Below are positions 47,872-58,700 of a stretch of 64,000 bases of DNA, piece after piece (position 1 is the stretch's first letter; the number at the start of each line of letters is the position of its first letter). Below the pieces are notes generated by a model. That model worked only from the letters and a program-made list of their open reading frames with translations, searched no databases and was not told the DNA's origin. The translations under genes were made by a program, and so were the position numbers. The stretch lies in contig AP026134.1 in NCBI GenBank assembly GCA_030295235.1, positions 620,001 through 684,000 on the forward strand. The letters are read 5' to 3'. This DNA is from Fistulifera solaris. Taxonomy: Eukaryota > Bacillariophyta > Bacillariophyceae > Naviculales > Stauroneidaceae.

Positions 47872-49781
47872 TCAAGTAACACTTTTGCCGTCCAATGATT
47901 GAACGACACCATAAACTTCTACAAGTCCTACCTGAAACACGCTTTCGGTCTCGCCATGCAAAGGTTCGTTCCCGAATCCTTCTGCTGTACTGGATTCCGC
48001 TACAGTAAAGTCCTCGTTGAATCGCAATCCAGCTGATCCGTCCGTATTGCCTCCCATGCTGATGTAAGATTGTGTACTGACCATAAATTGTTCCAATAGA
48101 GCAGTAGCGTTATTGCGACTGTAGTCTGTGTCGTCCGAATGATCCAAATCAAGCAGTTTGGATGCATCCATGTCAGAAGAAACTCGAGGACTCCACTTCC
48201 AACACCGCGGATCGGGCTGTACTCGAAACAAAAAGCAACTTCCATCGCCGTATACTTTCGGACTCGGTCGCCATGGCTGGGATGCGTAAAAGCCAACTAT
48301 CGTAAGTTCTGACTTGGTCGAAGATAACACTTCGCACAACAGAATTGTGTGTTTCGCTCGCTGTACTCGATTGTAAAACATCCCCAGTGATCGCCCGTGG
48401 CAATTCGTAGAAAACAATAAGTTCAAATTTACCATGCGTAATGTCAATGGCATCCATGCCGCTAAATTGTGTCTCACGGCTCGCGGCACCGCCAGAACAG
48501 GCTCAGGAACAGCTTCGTCAGGATCTAGCAAGAGAGGCGGTATTTGCAAACCCAAAGGCTCTGAAGGACTGTCAAACAAAGATGCAGCCACTTCGCTCAC
48601 ATCCTCCTCTTCTCCCATAAAAGTTGATTGCAGCGCGCGTTCTTCTTCCATTCGAATAATGCGGCGCAAGATATGCCGTCGTGGGAATCGCATGGGTCGT
48701 CGCAACCCTGAGCGTCCATGAATCCCGTACGCTTTTCGAACTATCATGTCAAAGTTGAACCTTGGACTTTGTGCCCATTGACGCATAAATCGCCACCATT
48801 CCTCCGCATTACTGATTGTCATTAGCTGCTCCGCGGCATCTATCTTGAACAGAACCAACAAGGCCACCCCGAAGCGAAATAATACTTTCGATCCTTCGAG
48901 TGTGTAAACATCCATGATCCGACAACAAAACTGTAGCGGCAAAATCGTTGTGAAGAAGTGTCGAAAAATGGGACTCAAATCATCAAAGACGCCTCGATCG
49001 TCCAAGTACTCGGCTGTTTGCGGATGCAACTTTTCCATGACGTCGGCAAAAGCATTGCCCCAGGCAATTTCTTCTATTTTCGACACGGGAAAATACGCGT
49101 TGGGAGCGTGTGCCATTTCGCGAAGGGTGCAGAATGCATACGATTCGGATTGAGCAGTCAACAAAACAATCACCAAAGACGGTACAGAAGGCGCCAGATC
49201 TATCAGACCTAACAATCGCTGCAGTGACATACAAACGCGTTTGTGTGCTAATTTTCCAGAAATTGTTGTACCCTCTGGAAAAGTCATCGTTTTTAGGGGT
49301 TGAAAAGAGATTTCCTGCCACAGCCGTTGTATTCTTTCCTCCCTTTCTCTCCTCGTTTCATCTTTAATCGTTTCTACAAAAGAATTTGATCCAGAATTCG
49401 GTCATACGCTTGTCCCAATGCTTCCGCCTTTTGTAAGGTTCGGTATTCGTGCCAATAATCCTCAGTCTCGCGAGGATGAACCGCTTGAAATACATTCGAC
49501 AGCCAGACCGCACATCGTAAGGCCGGAGGGATGCCTTGCCGGATCACCTAATCGCACAGAGCCAAAATAAGCATCCTCTCCGTAAGAATGAAACAGCAAA
49601 TCAAGAGGACTTACCCCTTTCAAAGAAGCGTCGTCTCGGGCGTACCCCGAGGTCCTCGTAACAGAGGAGGACGATCGTTCCATGTCGGAGGAATTCGTGT
49701 CGGTAGTTCTTTCTCGGTTAACGTGTCGACACTGCCGATCACCAGATTGCGGAGACTGGGAGCATTGTCATCAAAATCCAT
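47872..49781 (-). CDS. TBC-TLDc protein (TBC1D24-like), two frameshifts
   Basis: Exons 49781-49615 and 49547-47872 (67-nt GTAAGT...TAG intron); 614 residues after correction. The TBC part begins KGVIRQGIPPALRCAVW and ends in IFRHFFTTILPLQFCCRIMDVYTLEGSKVLFRFGVALL. The TLDc part begins after residue 370 (LLFSTNCHGRSLGMFYNRV ... VGFYASQPWRPSPKVYGDGSCFLF) and closes with FQVGLVEVYGV. The combination is that of TBC1D24-type proteins, linked to Rab/Arf trafficking and oxidative stress in animals. I do not see the Q-finger motif (YxQG). One more T is needed at 49622-49624 and at 49378-49381 (both runs of A on the plus strand). Without the first correction the exon 1 frame stops just before the donor. 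Confidence 0.72.
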
Positions 49782-49929
49782 AATTGTCGTAGAGACTTTT
49801 ATGCGGAGATCGAAGTTTTAAATAGAGTAAATGTTGTTATCATAGACTTCGCATCGTATATCTTTAATCATCGAAAAATCGCGTATCGCATTGTCGCATA
49901 TTGGAAAAGAGTATAGTCCCTATTCAGGA

Positions 49930-50245
49930 CTGAAATGCGGTCGTGGTTAAGTTGATACTACAGTTGGACTGTATAGTGACTAGGATAAGCAACGAATAGC
50001 AAATACTTTTCGAAGTCAAACGAGACGTGTATCGCAAATGCTGCCGATGGTAATTAATTCTTAAAAACAACAGAGGATGGTCGTTCAGTAAGAAGAACTA
50101 ATGGAGGTTACATAACAGGCTGACTCCAAAAATTTCCTACTCGTGACTGAAATGGAATCGTGGCGAAAAACGGAAAAACACTTGGGCTCTTGTAAATATA
50201 ATAAACACTCTAGTAGCGATCTACAAGCAAGAAAAATTTAGTTCA
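49930..50245. repeat. Dispersed repeat family 1, paired copies
   Basis: CTGAAATGCGGTCGTGGTTAA at 49930 and CTGAAATGGAATCGTGGCGAA at 50147, 217 bases apart. The first copy shares CTTTTCGA-GT-AAA and GCAAATGCTGC with the copy at 15518. The rest of the gap 49782-50660 is AT-rich with no gene. Confidence 0.65.
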
Positions 50246-50660
50246 TCATTGCATACCTGATGCCTATTGATAAAAGAGACCGCCCGATCTCATCGTTAAA
50301 AATGGGGCGCCAAATCACGATGTCGGTGTATCTTCTTCGCAAAGAGACGGCCCGTTTATAATTTTAAGTGAGCATCTGCGATTACTGAAATTCTGATCGT
50401 CAACGACATCAATTAATAGTCTAGACTAAGTTGATAAAAAATTATATAATCTTTACTTGTAGAACTAATTCATGTATTAACAATAGCTGCATCAACGATA
50501 GGTGTCAATGTAACGTTTTCTGAACCGATAGCAACACAGTGGGAGGAGAATCAGTTACTATCGCCTTCAATAGTTCCGCGTTGGCTGCTGTTGCGAGTGT
50601 GCAAGCAATGTGGATCAATAATTATAAATCGCTTATCCAATGAAGCATCATACACAAGTT

Positions 50661-51326
50661 CTAACCAATTCGCAAAATAATATGAAATCCACTGTTGGTT
50701 TCAACAATGTTACTCATCTCCCCAATTTGCAGAGCAAAGCTCGCCTTTTCAAATTCCGGCGTCATTTTCTTCGGCCCGAAAAATCCCAAATCCCCTCCAC
50801 GTTTCGCGGAGCTGCAGTCACTCTCGGTCTTGGCAATCTCTTCGAACGTTGCTCTCAATTCGTCGGCGTCCGAGGCAGTCTCCAGCAAAATTTCCTGAAA
50901 TCCCTTTATCTCTTCCAGCGCCTCTTCCTTGGTGATTGTAATGGTTGGCATCCTCCAAGAGCTCGGCCGACGACTGTCTTTGTGTTTACGAAGAATATGC
51001 AGTGTACGCACTTTTTGGGGCAGTTTCGTCTTCTTGGACGAGGGTACCTCGGGGGCAGCGTCTTCGCTCGCGGCTCGTTTTCGCGGCTGTTCCTCCGGTG
51101 TCGGCAGCGCGGTTGTGGTGGCGGTTTGCGGCGCTTGCCATGTTGATTCCCCAGTTTCTTGATGATAATAATAATAGCAGTCCGGTTGTGACCTAGATTC
51201 TTTCAAAACCCATCCGGCGGGGAGCGGACGAGGTATGGGAGGAATAGCCCCCGGCGCGGTGATCTGAAGTGCAGCGTTTGCAACCGCTTCGACGGAGTGA
51301 TCTGGAACAGTAGGGGCTTCTACCAT
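50661..51326 (-). CDS. PIN1: PIN1-type WW/parvulin prolyl isomerase
   Basis: 221 residues, single exon. The WW domain (PAGWVLKESRSQPDCYYYYHQETGESTWQAP, described here as two Trp 27 residues apart) lies near residues 36-66. A Pro/Ala/acidic linker with KKTK follows, then the parvulin domain from about residue 105. It keeps the phosphate-binding loop KHKDSRRPSSWR, the catalytic Cys in TESDCSSAKRGGDLGFF and the end SGFHIILR. Role: isomerisation of phospho-Ser/Thr-Pro bonds in cell-cycle and transcription proteins. The protein is longer than the human one (163) because of the N-terminal extension and the linker. Confidence 0.93.
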   Translation of the reverse strand: MVEAPTVPDHSVEAVANAALQITAPGAIPPIPRPLPAGWVLKESRSQPDCYYYYHQETGESTWQAPQTATTTALPTPEEQPRKRAASEDAAPEVPSSKKTKLPQKVRTLHILRKHKDSRRPSSWRMPTITITKEEALEEIKGFQEILLETASDADELRATFEEIAKTESDCSSAKRGGDLGFFGPKKMTPEFEKASFALQIGEMSNIVETNSGFHIILRIG

Positions 51327-52230
51327 TGGATGTGTTGTGTGATTGTATCGAAAAGATCACTGGGGAGAGACTGTTCGAATGGGTAAATTGACAGAATAAT
51401 AGATCACAAGCAACGCTCGTTGTTGGTGTGATCGCCTTTCGAGTGTTCATTGTTCATTAATCATCATCCTTGTTCCTAGAAGGTTTGACGGAACACGTAC
51501 GGACGCCGTTCGATAAATACTAGGGAGTACTACGTAGTAGTTAATTAAGGTTGTAAGGTTTGTACCCAGTACGGTACCGGTACCTACTGTCCCTATGATT
51601 TCTGAAACGTACAAGTACACAGCATATCTGTATGATGAAACGCACCGTTTAAAGAACTTCTGGAACTTGAACAGAAACACTGTCCCCAGAATTTATGGAA
51701 CGTACACAGATTTTCGGTATTATCAAAAACACCATACCCAGCATTTCTGTTTAGCCCACAGAATTTCTGCATGATGAAATACGCCGTTATCAGCATTTCT
51801 GTAAGTTACACAGAATTATTGTTTGATGAATAAACCGTCTCCAGAAGTTCTCAATCACCGAATACACCATGTCCCCCGAATACGGGAATGTACTTGTACC
51901 TGGAAGCGAGGCTCGGACTCCGACAGTTAACGCTACTCCGTATTAAACAACCTTTACGATGATCAAGCGGAAACAAGAGACAACTAATCTCAAAGGTTCG
52001 ATAAATTTGACTTCAAACCATCAACTAAAGCTATTGAGAGATATCATTCAGCGGGCAAGGCTTCTAGATTCTATAGGCCTTTAACCTAATTGCATCTAAT
52101 CAATATATTTAACAGAGCGATCGTTCATTTGCTACAGATAATCAGGAAAATATAAATTGTCAAGCATCCTGCGACATGAAACTGAAACAGGGATCACTAA
52201 ACAGTACGCAGCAAACACTTATGTTCATTA
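51327..52230. other. Intergenic region with diverged short repeats at 51617-51840
   Basis: ACAG-ATxTxTGTaTGATGAAA-CGC-CCGT occurs in diverged form near 51618, 51758 and 51810, with extra CAGCATTTCTGT words between. TACTCCGTA lies at 51934-51942 and GGTACCGGTACC near 51572. No gene recognised. Confidence 0.55.
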
Positions 52231-53060
52231 TTACGACCCCGACAAAAGCCGATCCGCTGCTCGTTCGATGCTATTATTGGACACTTGCAATGCTTGAATT
52301 ACTTGCGCACGAGGAAAGCCCATTCCCACAAGCTGTTCGACCGCAGCTTCTGGAGGTTCCGGCGGTGGCCGTTGCGGAACCATTTGTGGCCGTGGTCCTC
52401 CAGTTCTCAGCGCTGCCATTCCAACCATGGGGACGACGGGAGGTGGAGCCTCTAGGAAGCGAGAACTGTAAGGAGAAACAAAGGTCGCCACGGCATCTGG
52501 GAAATCGATTCTGTTCTCAAGAAAATGACGGTATATCATCCAAGCGAACATTCCCAAAACGGCTGCGACTATGCTATTTCTACCTTCGCTACCGGCAATC
52601 CATGCAAACCAAAGATATCCAATCGCCTTTTCAGAGAAAGTAAATCCCAAAATTTGTACAAAGCGAGGGTGAATGCGGGGTAAATACATATGAAACCAGA
52701 CAAAGTACGCCCCAAGAAGAGGGTACGGTCCCATGTAGGGATATTTCCCCATTGCCAAAATCTGCATAAAATGCTCCATTGTTATCACCAAAAGCTGTAC
52801 AGACAAAAGAACGGTTACGAACTTGCGCGAACCAGTCTGTCGTTCTAAACCTCTCGACCAATACAGAAATAACGCAGTGCCTAAAAACGATTCGCCCGAC
52901 CCGGGACGGAAAATCCATTTATTGGTATACAGAGTCAAGGGTCGTTGAGCAGATGTTTGTCGATACATAATGAGAGCAGCCACGGAGCTTATAGCCATAA
53001 GTTTCGACGCGGGTGCCCTTCAAACCACCCCGGCGATGACGGCGTGGCAGCTCGTTGCAT
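52231..53060 (-). CDS. UBAC2: UBAC2-like rhomboid pseudoprotease with UBA domain, one frameshift
   Basis: Starts at ATG 53058-53060 (MQRAATPSSPGWFEG). One more G at 53016-53018 joins this to APASKLMAISSVAALIMY, the APxSK opening typical of the UBAC2 family; 276 residues. Several membrane segments follow the derlin/rhomboid plan (WIFRPGSGESFLGTALFLYW, then GSRKF), with no Ser/His catalytic pair seen. A Pro-rich linker leads to a C-terminal UBA domain (EAAVEQLVGMGFPRAQVIQALQ). UBAC2 works in ER-associated degradation and lipid droplet protein control in animals. Without the correction the protein starts at Met 52998 and lacks the conserved opening. Confidence 0.78.
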
Positions 53061-53494
53061 GGTCGATGTCTTTGTTGACAAAATCGTTCGGGAAGGCGCG
53101 GTGATTACAGAACTGTTTCCAGCAAGCTCGAAGTAAGAAGTGTCTGATGATTCTATGAAAGGTAAAATCACAAAGATTATAGGATGCTGTAAAGACTCTT
53201 GCATCAAAATGAAAGTGAAATGGTGACGCTTCATCATTGTATGATTGGCTCAAATACGGTTGAGGTTCGCTGGTCACAGAGTGTGTGAAAGTGATGATGT
53301 CGCTACGACGTCATGAATGTTATGTATAAAAAATCCTCTCAGCATCGTCAAAACATCCCGCCGTTTTCGCGTCGCCCCGCAAGGTTTGTCGAGACAATAA
53401 TGAATGCACCGTTATTGTGACTATTGCTTGTTGATTGACGAACTACGCACCATATCACCTTGTAAGAGAAAAGAACCATTTCTTTATTCTTTTC
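53061..53494. other. Divergent intergenic region (UBAC2 / KISH)
   Basis: No further gene recognised. Short open frames only. Confidence 0.5.
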
Positions 53495-53832
53495 ATGTCT
53501 GCCATTTTCAATTTCAGCAGTCTCTTGACTGTTCTTTTGTTGCTCATCTGCACGTGTGCTTATCTGCGCGAGCTTCGGCCGGGAATTTTTGACCCTCCTC
53601 GAAAGGAAGGGGAGGTAAGTTGACAAGACTCATGCTAATATGATATGATGAAAACGTAATTTCATGCCACCGAGACTCTAACGATATCTCTGACGAACGG
53701 CCGTAGACCAAGTTAAAAAGGGAAGGCCTAACAGGGTTCCTGTGGAAAATGAGTCGCATCGGAGAGCGTCTCAGCCCGTACATCGGCGTGGGGTGTTTCA
53801 TAATGGCAATCCATGTTTTATTCATTCAATGA
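53495..53832 (+). CDS. TMEM167: KISH/TMEM167 Golgi membrane protein
   Basis: Exons 53495-53614 and 53707-53832 (92-nt GTAAGT...TAG intron at a codon boundary); 81 residues. The first exon encodes [20 protein letters not shown] and CAYLRELRP, nearly identical to animal TMEM167 (MSAIFNFQSLL...). The second exon encodes [16 protein letters not shown] and the final membrane segment ending HVLFIQ. The family is conserved in eukaryotes, resides in the Golgi and supports constitutive secretion. The gene is easily missed because of its size and intron. Confidence 0.93.
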
Positions 53833-54589
53833 GTGCATATGCGCTACGTGATTACAAGGGGACTGACTCAGATCTCTCCAAATGTACTGTTTTCGCCGCC
53901 TCTTGTCTCGGAAATATCGACAGCATGCCGTCACATTGAGCCAACAAGACCGAAGATTACGATCAATTCATGACCTTGGAAATGTTTGATCACAACAAGA
54001 ATAAATTACTAATTGTTGCTGTTTACAAACTCTTGTGTCGAGCGCTCACCATCTAAGCAACAATGTCTCGCTTATTTACTAGAGAAACGAAAGTCATTGT
54101 GCTATTGACAAACGTCACGATGAACTCCAAAGCACCGCACCAATACCGCAAAAGAATAAAAAATTTAGTTTCTAATTAAAGAATTGCATCCTTAGCTCAT
54201 CGATCATCGGAACAACACTCGATTTTACTATCAACACAACCCTGTCGTTACTCGCGGCACCTAAGGATTTGCTGTACGAGAAAAAAAGGAAAAGCTGTAA
54301 GTTGTTGAAATGAAGCAAGGCAGCATGAAAACAAACTTATGTTTCTCAGATATGGGTTGGTGATAAAGTCGCGGCAAGCGACAGAGATGGTCCTCAACGC
54401 TTTTTAGTTGGAACGTTTTCGCACGTTGTCATGACACCTTTCGGGGCCTACACAAACTATTCGGACGAAGCTCTATCTTCATTGAAATCGATGCGAAGGA
54501 GAAGTGCAACAGTCTTGGCTTACCTGTATGGTAAATCTTCACACTCTTGCCAAAATTTTTGACGACAAGCCCCGCAATTAATGCTGGAT
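53833..54589. other. Intergenic, with a possible unidentified exon near 54350-54535
   Basis: A segment after a good acceptor (TTTCTCAG, 54349) is open for about 60 codons (reads IWVGDKVAASDRDGPQRFLV) and a donor-like GTAAGT lies 50 bases upstream of it. I cannot find a start or a family, so no gene is called. Confidence 0.35.
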
Positions 54590-54953
54590 TTATTCTTGCA
54601 TAGAGTCTTCCTTCTTATCGTCATCAACCGGTGCTGCCACGACATAGAGAACATTGTTGCATCGGATCAGCACCTCACCAAGAAAACCGGCGAATTGCCC
54701 GTCAAGAAATTCTTCAGCTTCTGTCAATTGCAAATTCATGTAAGCATCCGATGACTGCAATTTCCCTTGGTATTCCATGCCCCACTTTAACTTGACTTTG
54801 ACGAGTCTCCCAGTCAAGTCTTGCAAGAATGGCTTGGGATTTACAATGAATTGAGTTGCTCCGGACTGTTGTAAAGGGAGAGATGGCTTGAAGTGAGTTG
54901 ACGCGATTACGACAATGGTCAGATCCAAATTGGATATAATACCGACGTACCAT
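54590..54953 (-). CDS. SNRPF: Small nuclear ribonucleoprotein SmF
   Basis: The initiator ATG (54951-54953) is the whole coding part of exon 1. An 85-nt intron (GTACGT...CAG) follows and exon 2 is 54865-54590. The protein is [15 protein letters not shown]... of 92 residues. The Sm1 motif ([23 protein letters not shown]) and Sm2 motif ([13 protein letters not shown]) are those of SmF, including the NPKPFL opening and the CNN of the RNA-binding loop. SmF is one of seven proteins of the ring around spliceosomal snRNAs. An open frame that ignores the intron (start 54928) would give an N-terminus unlike any SmF. Confidence 0.93.
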
Positions 54954-55720
54954 TATATTTTAGAGCCTGTGATCTCTTTGCACTCGTTATCGGCGCTCTT
55001 GCAACGTGTTAAAATCAAACTACGCGTAAATAAATGTGATAAACTTTATGTTCGTTGAGAACGTTACCAGGTATGATCGTCAATCATCGATTATATCATG
55101 GCTCGACGATTGTGAGGGGTTCGATCAAAGAAGGTGCGGCGGCGCTTTTTGCGATGGTTTCGAGAGTGTCGCGGTACGGTACCAGGTAGTAGGTGGTAGC
55201 ACAGACGTCGTGACGTTCATCGTTCATAACCGGAGTCCCGTGTTTTCGATCCCGGGTCGGATATTATAATTATAACAGATGCTTTTCTTTATTTAAGTAC
55301 TTTCTGACTTTTCATGACCGTTGTTTGTATCGCGTTTCGCAATTTACGTTGTAAAGAAGCCACTCTTGAGTCTTGAGACTCTAGCAGGTACTCCGTGCTA
55401 TTTATTTGCTTTCTGATGAAGCGGTAAATGAGAAGTGGGAAAATACGGGTACCATGGTACCGGTACTTGGTACTTGTGATATACGGAGTATTGTGCAAAG
55501 GAGCTAATAAAGCGAAAGCGCAAGCCAAAAGCCAAAAACTCGCCGTTCTTGCTTGGCTTTTCCATCTGAGCATTATTTCCTCTATTGTTGGTTCCCTTGA
55601 GAGTGATTGAGGGAGCATCATACCGTCAAGCAAGTGGGGACTTGCGTCTACCGTCAACAAAGACTCCGGCGTACGAAAAATACAGCAATTAGTCAGTTGG
55701 TTAAAAGATTGATTTAAAAG
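54954..55720. promoter_or_regulatory. Divergent intergenic region with GTACC and TACGGAGTA motifs
   Basis: Between SmF (minus) and chitin synthase (plus). GCGGTACGGTACCAGGTAG lies near 55170; GGGTACCATGGTACCGGTAC near 55448; TACGGAGTA at 55482-55490, about 230 bases before the chitin synthase start. TGACGT-like words occur near 55205-55220. A promoter role is inferred from position only. Confidence 0.35.
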
Positions 55721-58700
55721 ATGTTTGACATTGACAAAAAGGCTGTTGTGAGAAAGCGACAAGCAAAATCGCAGTTGACTGCGGAGGAACAACAATTGCA
55801 GCCTCCTCCCTCCAAAAGTGGGAATGGAATGGTCACTAATTTTCCTGAAGAGTTAAACGGTTCAGCCACTATCTGTGGATTATCTAAGTCAGCGCCTACG
55901 GTACACGATTCTTGTTCACCTACTGAGTCTTCCTCTATCGAAGTGTCAAGTGCTACATCTCATGGCGGGCCTTTTGAAGCTTCGGAAAAGGTTTCTGCTT
56001 TTGATGAATTGTCAAGTAACTCAATAGAAGAGTCGTCCTCTTTTACACGTGGCCGAATAAGCACACAGCCGCATACTGACAGCTCGGCTCTTGCTTGCGA
56101 TCGAGAGGGTGCATTACGAGGTGATGAACACGTCTCCGGCGACGCCTCAAACGTTAGCAGCCACAAAAAAGTGCCCAGTGCCAGATCAACAATTGATGTT
56201 GGCGCTACAGATGCGGAAGACATCTCGCAAATAAATAGGCGACAAGGAACCACGAATGTTATTGGATCGCCCGTGAACAGCCCCACTCCTCAGTCACCCC
56301 AATATGCACCTCGAATATACCACAGGGATCTTGGATCTCCGGGTCTAGTTGACGAACAACGATGGGATAGCTCCGGACGGCTGAACTCTTCTGTTACATC
56401 GCAGAGTCAAATGCCGGAATATCATATCGTCGCCGATCATGAAAACGCTTCTCTACTTAGTGGCTTGGACTATTCAATTGTCAGCGGAAGAAAAATTCAA
56501 TTTGGAAGTATCGCAGAACAACCGAAAGCGCAGCCATCAAGCATGCCTACACTCGCCGACAGCTTCAGTGACACGTCTTCAAAATCAGAAGATGCACTCG
56601 TTTCTTTAGCTAGGGCGATGCGAGAGCAAGCCGCTGTTATTCAAGCTATGGCTGGGCAAAGTGATGAAGACGAACTTTCAAGACTCGCCATGGAAAAAAG
56701 AGATCTTGCACAACAAGTACTCAGGTTACAACAGGAAATTGAGAAAATGGAAGGAAGTCGACAAAATTCCATGACTTCTGTATCGTCTCGTGGGTCAGGT
56801 CGGTATAGCGCGAGAAGTGTCCGAAGTCAACGTAGTTACAAATTTGCTCAACTAGGCCACATACCAGAAGTTGTTACGGCTGACGAAATGACAACATTTT
56901 CTTCGATACGAGGGCCGAGCGTTCCTGGTAATATGCCGATACCTAGACACTCTCACCGACTTGGATCAGTAACCACTGATGAATTGACAGATGGCGACTT
57001 AAGCACGATCCCCAGTTTCGAAAACGTCAGTATGTTTGACAGCGCCAGTGTTCGTAGCGGTGGATCAAGAAGGAGTAAAGATAGTCGAGTCTCCAACAGC
57101 AGTCGACCTAGCCGGGCTTCACGAAACAGTTTAGTAAGAAGAAGTCGAATGTCAAAAGAAGGTTTCGAACCAGATCTCCCTGACTATTTACGCCCCGAGT
57201 CGCCACCAGGATCACAGTTTTGGCGGTCACTAGCGTTCTTGGTCACATTTTTTATTCCAGACGTATGCATCCCTGTTGCCGGAGCTGGTGCAAAGCAAGC
57301 TTGGCGGTACGTCTCTTATCAACCCCCAGCAATGGCACCCCGTTCTAATGATTTTTGTCCACCTAACCTGTTGAAATTACAGTGAGAAGGTTTTGCTCTG
57401 TATGCTCATGTTTCTGTCATCCGCAATGGTAGTGGGTGGTATTGGTTTCTTGCCTATCTATTTCTGCCGAAACAATGGAGTGTACTCAAAGGAAGATATC
57501 TGGCAACAGCAAGGTGAAGCATGGATCACCATATTTGGCATGGTATACGATATGGACACTTTCATTGATTCACACGTAGGAGGTCGCGACGGTATATTGC
57601 AGTTTCTCGGAGGCGACGCTTCGAAACTATTTCCGAGACTACCCGCTGCTCGACTTCCGTCTTTTTGCTTGAACTTTGACAAGGGGGAATATTTCACACA
57701 GCACTCCAGTCCGAATTGCACGGAACTTACAGACCTGGATATTGTTACAGACGTACCATGTCACGATAGTTTGGTTGGAGTAAGAGACGTTCGAAATAGG
57801 ATGCAAGATTACAAAATAGGCAACCTGGTAATCCCAGGCTGGCGATTGGGAGATGATGGAATGCAGTGGATTCGAATTGGTAGCAGCATTTATAATGTCA
57901 CGCAGTACGTGAACGGTCTGATGTAAGTACAAGCTCGCTTTGGAATGCCTTGCACGGACTTTAGTCTCACAGGTCCCGCAGAAACAACAAGACACAGGAA
58001 TTTGACTTCGACGAGCAAAATCCGAATGCATTTCTTTCGTCTCCATTACATCGGCTTGTCACCATCAGATTAAACAGTGATGTCACCTCCATTTACAATC
58101 AGCTGTTTAGCACAGAAGATTTCAAATTGTAAGAATCAGACAAGTAAACCACTTTTAAAATGTTCAGATGACTCTCACAACATCGTGCTACTCTAGGTGC
58201 CTTGATGAATTGTTTTACGAGGCTGACTACGACGAACGATATTATCCAGCTTGCGAGAAAATTGGAATAATGATGTACACGTTTTTATTTGTCGTTGCGA
58301 TTGTTCTCGGGGTTCAAGTTTTCTGTTCACTAGTTTTCCTTTTTCGCAAGCCACGCACGTTTACGGCGAAAGATATGGAAGCAGGTGTAGTCGTCATGAT
58401 GCCTTGCTACAATGAGGGGCCACACGAGCTTCAAAAAACCATTGACTCTGTTGTAATGACAAAGGTGAGACATAGTAGAAAAGGGTATCCATCGAGTGTC
58501 CCTTTCTTCTTCCTCGCATTGATACTCAATTGCGTTCCTTTCGCAGTACCCCGAAGAGAATCGAGTGATGGTTATTGTCGCGGATGGATGGGTCACTGGC
58601 GCTGACAACCGATTAAGTACTCCTGAAATTCTTTCCAATTTGCTCGGTTTTGAAATGGACCCCGAAGAGGATACATTATTTCATTACAGAAGTCTCGGCA

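Noticed and set aside
54290-54560. A possible exon with a GTAAGT...TCTCAG intron before it
   Set aside because: No start codon, no family and no continuation after 54530 could be found, so a gene cannot be supported.
55228-55263. TTCGATCCCGGG, similar to the T arm of a tRNA
   Set aside because: No acceptor, D or anticodon arm can be folded around it.
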